DNA of 64,000 nt. Source: Dendrophyllia cribrosa. Taxonomy: Eukaryota; Cnidaria; Anthozoa; Scleractinia; Dendrophylliidae. The translations under genes were made by a program, and so were the position numbers. The stretch lies in assembly GCA_024195265.1 (NCBI GenBank), contig JAJLRJ010000001.1:3409884-3473883 (forward strand), given 5' to 3'. The notes beneath the pieces were generated by a model that saw only the letters and a program-made list of their open reading frames with translations, had not been told where the DNA came from and made no database searches. This document shows positions 1-9,900 of the stretch, piece after piece (the stretch's first letter is position 1; each line of letters opens with the position of its first letter).

Positions 1-190
1 ATATAAATTAATTACATTACGTTTTCTCGAAAACATGTTGAATTTCATCACGTACCAGTTTCTATAAGGACAAAGTTCAATATTTGCACGTGCACACAAC
101 GTGACTGCTCATACAAAATACAGTCGCTTCTCGCTTATAGTAATCGCTTGAGGCATACAATTAATAACCTACACATCAGCTCACATTAAT

Positions 191-1900
191 TCAAAGAAAG
201 ATAAACGTTTTACATACTGTAAATTGTAGATTAATTGCATTACATTTTCTCTGTTGAACTCCATGCATCACGGACAAGTTTCTATAAGGACAAAGTTCAA
301 CATTTTCACGTGCAGACAGCGTGTCTGACAAAAAAAATCCAATTTTAAATAGTAATCTCTTGAAACCCAGGCTTGAAACATACAATTCATGTTCCGCATC
401 ATATTATTTGAAATCGGCTTGCCGTTTTTGCAATAAAACTATACTCATACTTCAGTATAAGCTCACCTATGAACGTAACCGCAGTCCACATTTTTTGGAC
501 GTCTCATCCCCCGCAGACCATTCTACCATTCATGCATAGGGCACATTATAGGCGGTATTTCCGAATAAATGTCCTTGATATTGTCAGGTTAGCAAGCCAG
601 TCGGGATTAGAGAACAGTTCCCAAGCAACAAATTTTCAAAACTTTACACTTTTAGTGTTTGCGGCAACAATCGCGGAGATTCAAGATGGCTGATTTTCAA
701 TTCATGTCAAGTGCCCTTCTTTGACCTTCAGTAATACCATTTTAGAAGCGAAAATTTGATTGGCTGACATAGTACACGGTGTACATACTAGAGGCAATCT
801 GATTGGTGTGACATAACCCAAGACATACATACAAACAAACATACTAACATCACAAACCAACCTTTGCGCCTGCTAATGAGCTATTTTTTTCAAAATAGCT
901 CAAAAAAGGGGAATGCCATGTCACAACGAGGTACCTAATTAGGAGACGCACTTTAATCTGTGATTACTTCTAGTATTAGGATTATATTAGTCAACAGATC
1001 GAGCCTGTTGGTGCCCATACTCAACAATAGGCGTGAGGGAGACAGGTGAGAATAGACAACTTATTTCGATGTTAAGTATTTGCATGGATGGATTCAGTTA
1101 GTGTGACGCTGTGATTGAAATTTTAATATTCGGTCTCGTGCTGTGTACACGATCTTATCTTGGGATATGTTGGAAAAGCTATGAAATACTGTAGAACAAA
1201 ATATTTAAGCAAATATTTTAAATATTTTATAGCTAGGTACAAATTTTAACACATATTTACATATTTATCTTTTTGTTAATAAAATTTTCATTACACTGTA
1301 ATTTAGTTACACACGACCCCACAAGCTGTACAGCTTTAACTACTTATCGTGTTTAAATAAAGGTTTACATTACATTACATTACATTGCATTGTGCTTTTG
1401 CTTCCGCTCATGCTTACGCTTCAGTCAGTTTGCGTTGCGTGTAAACAAGCCTTAATGAGGAGACATGTTTCTGAAAACGTTGACTGAGCCGGTTCAGAAG
1501 AGGGTGGTGGCATCCCCTTCGATTCTTGATTAGCACATTCGTGTTCTAGTGGTATACAACTGGGTGCGGCTTACTAATAGCTCAGACTGAAGTCTTAAAG
1601 GCAGCTACAAAGGTAAGCTATGCTAAGGTCATTCTTCGAGACGGAGGAGCTATGGAGTGAGGCTTGGTTTGATATTAACACAAGGGACTCGGGCGAAACC
1701 AATTGAAACCAGGACCGATTCTAGCATCATGCAGTTTGCGCTATACCGTCTAACCGTGAAGAGGTCTGTAGCAGCTTTAAAAGTTTTATGTAGACTGAAA
1801 GAAAGAGTACTCGTTCTCGATCAACTTGCACCATTTCAGGAAATATTTCGAACAATTAAAAAAGCAAACACGAAGGAAAGCAACAACACGATTTCTTGCC
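191..1900. other. Gene-free interval with a pentanucleotide repeat
   Basis: Bases 1-340 contain two degenerate copies of a unit including GTTTCTATAAGGACAAAGTT (58-77 and 279-298) and CACGTGCA, about 220 bases apart. A (TTACA)n tract lies at about 1364-1385. Short open frames here have no recognisable domains. I see no gene. Confidence 0.5.
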
Positions 1901-1914
1901 AATTATACAGTTAT

Positions 1915-2180
1915 CAGGGGCACCCAACGAAATATTTCGGTAAAATATCTGTTCGGATGGAAGGTTGCCTAAAAATTTCGAAAAATATCACCGAGCGATT
2001 CCCTAGACTTTTCGAGGTTTTTCGGAAAACCTTTAAGTTGCCCTAGAATTTTCGGGTTGATGTGTTTTCTTTTTATAATGTCTCAAAATTTTCGAATATA
2101 TTTTTTGCCCGCCTAAAATTTTCGTCTGGCGTAAAAGCTGCTAAAAATTTCGGTGAGTATCAGACGGGGGTGCTCGGTCC
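1915..2180. repeat. Dispersed repeat with GGGCACCCAACGAAATATTT end
   Basis: GGGCACCCAACGAAATATTT at 1918 begins a tract rich in AATTTTCG, (C)CTAAAATTTTCG and related phrases. Related tracts lie at 3490-3860 and 6371-6750. The overlapping 129-residue open frame (1657-2046) is most simply explained as part of this repeat. Confidence 0.5.
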
Positions 2181-2384
2181 TGTCAAACAAAAACATACTC
2201 TCTTTATTGTCTATGCAATCTTGTTGCTGTCATAAAAGGATGTAATTATGACAGCAATGTGATTCCGGCGATGCCTGCTGTGATCGAGCAGTTTGTAATT
2301 ATGAGGACAGTGCAAATGGTCCCGCGTGCGCGTGGAATTACATCGTCGTGTTCTGGTAATTAGACCCTGTGGACCCCGAATGGG

Positions 2385-2505
2385 TGTCCGTGTCCGCTTA
2401 CGGGAGGTTGGAGAGGATAAATCGCCGGGACCGCGGTTTGGTGTCCGCTTAAGGGAGGTGTCCGCTTACGGGAGGTGTCCGTTAGTGGAGGTTCGACTAT
2501 ATCAA
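2385..2505. repeat. Partial copy of the GTCCGCTTA minisatellite element
   Basis: Repeated GTGTCCGCTTACGGGAGG units end in GTCCGTTAGTGGAGGTTCGA. This is the same terminal phrase as the larger element that ends near 5433. Confidence 0.6.
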
Positions 2506-3489
2506 ATTAAAGCTTATAAAGCTAGCTATCTAAATGCGAGCGTCTAAATCAGCTTTTGAAAGCTACAACTCAAAGTGATTATTATATTTTGCTAATTTGA
2601 TTTTTTCTATTGTTCCCGAACTCGAAGCGCTAAAAAACGTGTCTGCTTTTCCCGGCCCATATTCAATTTCAACGAAAAGTTACAGACCATTTTCGAAATA
2701 GGACAAAAAAACTGAAGTAATCGCGCGGAAATGGCTCTAAATTAAAAAATTAAAAATTCCTCGACACGATCTTTTTTATTATGTGTTAACCTAAAGCTAC
2801 TGTCCAAATTCGAGGAATTCCCTTTGGTCGTAACCCTACAAGCCAATCGCGCGTCATTAATAAACTTTCGGTCAAAACGTCATTTATCTGTCAATGTTCG
2901 CTCTTTCTCGCTCTTTTGGTCGATCTGAAGATACTCTGTAACTTTAATAGCTTGTTCGGATGTTTATATAGCGAGGGTCCGCAAAGCGGGACGTCGGTTG
3001 TAGCGAAATAAATTGTATTATAAGTCCATAAGGACTTCTTACGTGTCTTGTGCCCTGTATAATACATCCAGTGAGAAGACCGCTGTTAATTAATCTATGG
3101 TTTACAATAACAATAATAATCAGAGCGGTTTTTAGTCTAATTGAGTGTTGTAAAACCAAAACCAAAGTAATTACTCTGACCAATCACAGAACTCGCAGAC
3201 AATCCGATGAACCAATCAGAACTCGAAGCAAATACATGTAGCCGGCGCCAAGCGCGGGAAACCTCGTGCGAGCAAGTCACGATTGGTTTTGGTTTTACTT
3301 CTGATTGGTTGAGAAAATGGCGCGAGATTTTTTAGCCAATCACAAAGCATAGCAATGCAAAACCAAAGCAATTACGAAATTACTTTCAATACTCACTCGA
3401 AAACTGCTCTATTACAAACAATTATGGAATGGGTCTACTTGGAAGAAGTTTCTTTTAGCAGAAGTTCAACTAAGCCTAGATGAGGGGAA

Positions 3490-3870
3490 TCCAATGAATT
3501 GTTTCGCCAAATATCTGTTCCGGATGCTCATACCATCCTCAGATTTTCGGATTAAAATTCTCAGATGAAAAGTTAAGGTTCTTAAAATGAAAATGGAAAC
3601 CAACGTTTTCGGATTCAAAAAACAAAACCTACGGCCGACGTTTTCGAGAGGATGAAAAATGCTATTTTTGGTTCTCAGAAAGTCCAGCTAAAAATTTGAG
3701 AAAGCAATAATTAGCTTCCTTAAAAGATTCTTGGTAATCATAGTTGAGCCAACTGTTTCGGGGGAAAATATTTTGTTCCTTATACTTTCGGCCAGTTGAA
3801 TTTTCAGCTAAGGTATCCGAACAGATCGAAAATTGGCAGCTGATACAAATACATATTCCTTTACACGGCA
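3490..3870. repeat. Degenerate copy of the AAATATTTCGG dispersed repeat
   Basis: CCAATGAATTGTTTCGCCAA at 3492, followed by repeated ATTTTCGG, TTTTCGGATT and TTTTCGAGAGG phrases, matches the style of the 1915 and 6371 copies. Open frames on both strands here are short and unrecognised. Confidence 0.4.
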
Positions 3871-3933
3871 TCCATCAAAATAAACAAAAACGTGACTTTC
3901 TAAAGCCTTTGCTGAACCTGCTCGTTGGCCTGG

Positions 3934-3935
<2 letters not shown>

Positions 3936-3966
<31 letters not shown>

Positions 3967-4276
3967 ACTCCCTTATATGATCTATACGGGGACGTGCCGC
4001 TGGACAGGGTATGGTTTTGGCCTCTGTCCTGATCAGGGTGTGTAATTTAACGTGAGTCTGTCCTAAACAGGGTATGGTTCCAGTTATGGTTCCTTTGTCC
4101 TAGACAGGGTCCTAAAATAGCTGGTGGTGTCTTACGCAGGGTAGATAATTTCGTTTCTTTTTTGTCCCAAACAGGGTCAGGGTCTTAGACCCTCAGCAGC
4201 ACCCCTATACCCAAATATTGGTCATGTACCCCCCCCCCCCCCCCCCCCGGGGAGGGGGGGGGGGGGGGGGGGGGGG
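3936..4276. mobile_element. Poly-G-ended MITE, copy 1
   Basis: A run of 30 G (3936-3965) is followed by TACTCCCTTATATGATCTAT. The other end reads GGTCATGTA before about 20 C (4229-4248), then a further G-run to 4276. The interior repeats AACAGGGTATGGTT and GACAGGGT phrases. It belongs to the same family as 22540-23206 and 26239-26565. Long G and C runs are error-prone in sequencing, so their lengths are uncertain. Confidence 0.65.
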
Positions 4277-4668
4277 CTCCTTGGGTGCTCCTGCTAGATC
4301 TTGATAATCCCACATCCTACATGTACAAAATGAAATGTTCCCTACTTTACAGGTCTGTGTCAATTGTACTCATACTTGTCTACCCTACAATGTTTAGATT
4401 TTTTTTCTCATTCATTGAACCCAATGTTGCAGTAGTTATCGGTTCATAGGTTAATCAAGATTACAAAGAACAATATAACATATTAATAATTTTTTTAGTA
4501 ACATAAAATTATATACAAGCCAAGTAGAAGTTATTTCCTTACAGTTCTAATTATACTAAATTAATATTTCCTGCCCCTGATAGAAGCAGCTATAGTCTTT
4601 CAAGTTAAGATAAATCATTACAAAAGAAAAGCATGCAGTCATGTTTTACAGTCTAAATACATCTACAG

Positions 4669-5433
4669 TCGCACCTCCCATAAACGGATACGATCGGGAC
4701 CAGAAAAAGTTTCCACTTAAGAGAGGTGTTTGCTTATGGGAAGTTTAAAATGTAGTGTTTTTATGTGGCTGGGCCACGACTAAGTGTCCGCTGATGCGAA
4801 GTGTCTGCTTATGGGAAGTTAAAAATGTAGTGTTTGTAGGTGGCTGGGGCCACAACTAACTGTCCGCTTAAGAGAGGTGTTCGCTTATGGGAGGTTTAAA
4901 ATGTAGTGTTTTTATGTGGCTGGGCCACGACTAAGTGTCCGCTTATGCGAAGTGTCTGCTTATGGGAAGTTAAAAATGTAGTGTTTGTAGGTGGCTGGGG
5001 CCACAACTAACTGTCCGCTTAAGAGAGGTGTTCGCTAATGGGAGGTTTAAAATGTAGTGTTTGTATGTGGCTGGGCCACAACTAAGTATCCACTTATGGG
5101 AGGTGTCCACTTATGGGAAGTTAAAAATGTAGTGTTTGTATGTGGCTGGGGCCACGACTAACTGTCCGCTTAAGAGAGGTGTTCGCTTATGGGAAGTTTA
5201 AAATGTAGTGTTTGTATGTGGCTGGGCCACGACTAAGTATCCGCTTATGGGAGGTGTCCACTTATGGGAAGTTAAAAATGTAGTGTTTGTATGTGGCTGG
5301 GCCACAACTAAGTGTCTGCTTATGGGAGGTGTTCGCTTATGGGAAGTTAAAAATGTAGTGTTTATATGTGGCTGGAGCCACAACTAAGTGTCCACTTATG
5401 GGAGGTGTCCGTTAGCAGAGGTTTGATTGTAGT
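4669..5433. mobile_element. TIR element filled by a 75-bp minisatellite
   Basis: About ten tandem units of 75-76 bp, each containing AATGTAGTGTTTGTATGTGG, GGCCACAACTAA and GTCCGCTTATGGGA-like phrases (unit starts near 4749, 4824, 4900, 4975). The outer ends are inverted: CTACAGTCGCACCTCC at the left, GAGGTTTGATTGTAG at the right. Antisense frames through the repeat give a spurious repetitive peptide. Confidence 0.75.
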
Positions 5434-5486
5434 AATACCAAAGAAAATAATATACAGTCAGCAACCACTAGAATGTAAATGACCAC

Positions 5487-5520
5487 ATACATACATACAA
5501 ACATACATGCATACATACTT
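5487..5520 (+). repeat. Tetranucleotide (ACAT)n microsatellite
   Basis: Repeats of ACAT with single-base variants, followed by ACTTTATTCAAGATGC. A related short tract occurs at 826-845. Confidence 0.7.
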
Positions 5521-5700
5521 TATTCAAGATGCAGAGATAATATCTACATATAAAACATAAGAAAAACTACAAAAGGCATCATAGATCTTGTCTTAGTGAC
5601 CACTTGTTAGGGATGCCAATTCTTTTCAGACAAACTATATGCCAGATGTAACCTTTCTTAAACTTTTTCAGTCTCAGTCATTATGAAGACAAGTTAGTTT

Positions 5701-5875
5701 AGTTCTAACTTTTGAGTCTGTGGACAAAATTCTATGGTGTGACCATTCAGTTGAAACCTCTTTGGCAGCACTTTCGCATGGTAATATTTGTTCTTCAGTA
5801 TTTTACAAAATGAAAATATTTGGGATTTTTCTTGAATTTTGATTTTTGTCACTCTTGGGAGTTAGAAGGTTAAAG
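5701..5875 (+). repeat. Dispersed GAGTCTGT repeat copy
   Basis: Contains TTTTGAGTCTGTGGACAAA, GGTGTGACCATTCAGTTGAA, ATTTTACAAAATGAAAATAT and GGGATTTTTCTTGAATTTTG. It ends near TTGGGAGTTAGAAGGTTAA and is nearly full length relative to the copy at 16796. Confidence 0.75.
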
Positions 5876-6370
5876 CAATGGAGCCACACATTTCCTTGCA
5901 TTTTAGGTGTCATTTATGAGAGATTCAACTATATTTGAATTTACATTTGCAAGAGAGAGAGACAGAGAGTTCTTAGAGAAGGGAACTGGGGAGAGGGAAA
6001 AGATGCCTGCAAAAAAGACCCCCATTTGTTCATTTCTGTGGATGCTGGTGGCCGCAAAATCTGATTGGCTAATTCGCGCTGGGCGGTAAACATAGTAAAT
6101 TCGGCGTAAAGTCATCCATGCGTAAAAGCATGTGCCAGTTTCTGATTGGTGAACGTATTGAGAGTTGACGTAATTCCATCACAAGGAAATCGGTGGGCAT
6201 AATGCGAGAAGCCCGGTTCTTATAGCAGGTGTTCCTTCCCTTCTCCCCCTCTTCTTTTTCGCGCCCCCTCCCCGTCCCCGTTTACGCCTGCCGCCCAGGC
6301 TAGAGAGTTCTTTTCTTCAAAACAATTTTTTTACAGTCATGCATGAGTACTATTGTTGAAAAGCTAATAA

Positions 6371-6760
6371 GCATTCAGGAGCACCCAACAAATTGTTTTG
6401 GTGAAAAATCTTTTTCGGAAGGCCTAAGTCATCTTAAAATGATTCGTAATTTTAAAATTAGACTGAAAACTCGAGTTTTCTTTAGCAAAATGTCGCTTCA
6501 AACTTTCGTGACATCAGAAAATTCAATGCCTTTTGTTTTCGAAGGAATAAAAATGTTTTAGGATTTTTGCAGCAGTCAGTAAATTTGTAGGACAAGAGTC
6601 CTTTAACTAAATCTTTCTACCGATGAAAGAACCAAAAAGATCAAACTGTATTAGCTTTTACATAGTTATCTTTAAAGGCACCAAAATGATCTGGAAAAAC
6701 AGTACAATGCTATTCCAAGCGTTTTCCTAAACCTTCCTGGTTGGGTGTCTCTGACTGCTA
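6371..6760. mobile_element. MITE-like copy of the GCACCCAAC family
   Basis: The left end GAGCACCCAACAAATTG and the right end GGTTGGGTGTCTCTGAC are inverted. The interior is AT-rich. The 72-residue open frame within it looks incidental. Confidence 0.45.
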
Positions 6761-6974
6761 AAATGAAACTCTGAGCAAGTGAGTACATGCGCAACTGGCT
6801 TGCAACTTGCTTGGGCAAATGAAATTGAATTATTCTTACCCAGAAAGGATTATAATGACTTTTCTGCCCTGACAGGGATTTTAGGGACCTATATTACCTG
6901 TGATATTAAATAATTTCAGTCTGTATAATGAACAATAAATGGTAATAAAAAAACTACTCAAGACATCTGAGAGT

Positions 6975-9900
6975 TCACTGAATTGAACAGAAGGAACTCT
7001 TTGTTTGAGTAGGAGCAGCTCTTGACGGCATTTCATGGTTGCTGTATTGAATGATGTCGGCCTTAATGACTCTCTGAATGTTAGCAAAAGGGTCAAGGAA
7101 AATCAACCAAATGGAATGAAGTTAAACTTAAGACCCGGACACAAGGTGCAGCTTTTCTTGTAATGATGTACGCAACAAGATTTTTTGGGGGTGTCACACA
7201 ATGCAACTGGAACTCAATTCTAACTTCTGCAACTGTTACATGCAACGTTGCAATGCACATTCATCAATCATTCATCCAAAAGATTTTTTTGTAGCATACT
7301 TGCAAATCAGGAACTTCAGTTCCAGCTTTCTGTTCAAATAGGCAAGATGGTCAGATGGAGTCAATAATTGACCCTTTACTTACCAATGAAATTTTCATAC
7401 TTATGAGCCTAAATTTGCTTTCTGTTTATAGCTGTTGTGGTTCAAATTTCTCTTTGGTTTAAAATTTTTGAAACCAGTTTGATTTTTGTTTTCCTTTGTC
7501 TCTAATATTTAGGGAAATGAATCTGAGGCAAAGGAAAATCAAAATCAAACTGGTTTCAAAATTATCAAACCAAAGAAAAATTTGAACCACAACATAGCCA
7601 TTCAGTCAAGTACAGATGGCTAGCCCACTATGGGGCAAGAAAGACCAACAAAAAATAGGATGACCAAAAACGGCAGTTTTTGTAAGCCTTACAATGTAAT
7701 TAAAAAAAAAACCCTGTCTACATTGCTCACACTGTTACCAAAGGATACAGATTGTTGTTCCATTTCATTCTTTGTTAATCTGATTCCCAATATTTCTGCA
7801 GCTATTTTTTTAAAGCAAAGACTGATCTGAAATTAAAGGATCAATTGATTCAAATATTACCTAAATCACTTTATCTTATGCAAATAGACTTACATGTACT
7901 GTGCAGTGTATGAACCCGAAACTATGTTTTTAATTTTGCAATGAATATGTTTTGTGACTGAATTCCACCTTCTTTATTAATTAGGTACATGTACACTTCA
8001 AGTTTACTTCTTGTTCTGGTATAAACTGGAACACAAAATTATTTCCTTGATTTCATATAATAAGTAATATTAATAATTCATTTATAAAGGGTAGTAAAAT
8101 TATAAGGTTTCTTTGTACTGACCTGGTCTGCTGTCTTGGCAGACACATAATAACTGAAAGGTAAAAAAAAAACTTAATAACTGATAGTGTGAATGAGACT
8201 GAAAACATTATTGAGTGCTGAAGCTGGTAGTAACAGCCACTTGCCTTGGCATATAGAATACAGAGTAACAAGTATGTAACTTTACAGGATAAAGTACCAT
8301 TTGATAGAATTTCAAAAAAAGTTAAAGGGCTCTAAGAGCCATCTCGTGAATACGAAACAACGTAGTCCACAGATCCATTTTAATTTTCCATACTGAGTTT
8401 GAAGTCAAAGAATTGAATAGTAAAACAGATTTAAAACGACCAAAACATCTTAGCGTGGCATAAATATGCATTGTGTGAAACAGGACTCTCTGGACAACTG
8501 AATGATGTAATACACTGGAGAATTAAAATACAACAATCATCTTTTAACACCTAATACATAATCATCGTCATCTGTCGGCTGCAGAGCAGGCGACTACAAG
8601 CTTCCTCCAACCACAACGATCCTGTGCCAATTCAGACAGCTTGTCCGGGCCAATCAAGTTGTCTGTGTCACCCAAAAGGTGTTGAATGTATCTGAGAAAC
8701 AGGGTTCGTTGCCTTCCTGGTTTCCTCTTCCCATGTGATGGAATAAACAGTGTATACTCCTTGCATGGCTCATCATCAGGCATCCTGATGATGAGCCATG
8801 CAAGGTTTACAAATGATGGAACAAGTGAAAATTTGCTTATCTGTACCCGTATACTATATCTCGTTCAACACTTTGCATATTCACGGGATAAAAACTGGCC
8901 AATTGTAACTTCAGAATTAGCAGTTACTTTTACTAGATGTCAGTTACCTTCAAGGAGTGCTAAAATATATGAGCAATCTATTAAAAAAAAACTCTTGTTT
9001 ATTTTTGTAATACGTATAATTCATGTACATGACTGTATTGTGTTATTCCTACCTTGACATTCCATGTTCTTGGGCAAATTTTCCATGTCGATCTGACCTT
9101 ACTACCCTCTGATGCTCCAAGTCAACTAAAAACAACAAACTTTATTTGAAACAAAAGCTATGCACTAAATCAGATGTTAATCTCTATAATTTAATGCTTT
9201 AAGCTAAACAATAACGTTATATGTTGCCACCCAAGCAGTTGCATCAACTTCAGCATAACATATCATTTTATTCTATGTTATGAAAGATGTTATTCATCGT
9301 GGTTTTGAATGATAGTTTGTTTACCATTTGTCTCATGATATAGTCACTAAAGATGTGGATCGCGACATATGCATTTTGACTGCTTACTACTGGTCTTCAT
9401 CAGGCAATGGTATATCCGCCAAGTCTCACACCTTAGGCATGAGTCTCACGCCTGCGAGTCCAAAACTCCGATCTCACGCCTATGGAGCAATTTCACATAC
9501 CTGACTTTCAGATTTGAGCTATCAGCCTTAACTGATCGTATGATCCAATTAAAAAGATAGTTACGTTCATGAAAATATGGCACTTTTTTGTAGTTTTTTA
9601 TCATTCTGAACATTACAATTACAGCAGCTGGATATTATTCAACGGAGATCTGAGGTCCATGGAAACTTCCGAATTCTTCGGAACATCTTCAGACAACTTT
9701 AGACATCTTCGGAATAGATCCTGGTTCTCTTCGGATTTGGTCGGGTTGCCTTCGGAAATCCTGGCACTCCCACGTAAAAATTCTCACGCCTATCACTCAG
9801 AAAAAGTTGGAAGGCATACAATGGAGTCCAATGGCTGTGCACCATTATTCTAATAAATGCCCTGTCTCTAATAGACAACCCTTGCTAATAAACACCCCGG

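Noticed and set aside
1657..2046. 129-residue open frame
   Set aside because: Its second half lies in a dispersed repeat also seen at 3490 and 6371.
5198..5383. Repetitive peptide frame on the minus strand
   Set aside because: Translation of the 75-bp minisatellite.
4669..5433. Regularly spaced repeats that could suggest a CRISPR array
   Set aside because: There are no unique spacers, the 75-bp units are contiguous, and the genome is eukaryotic.
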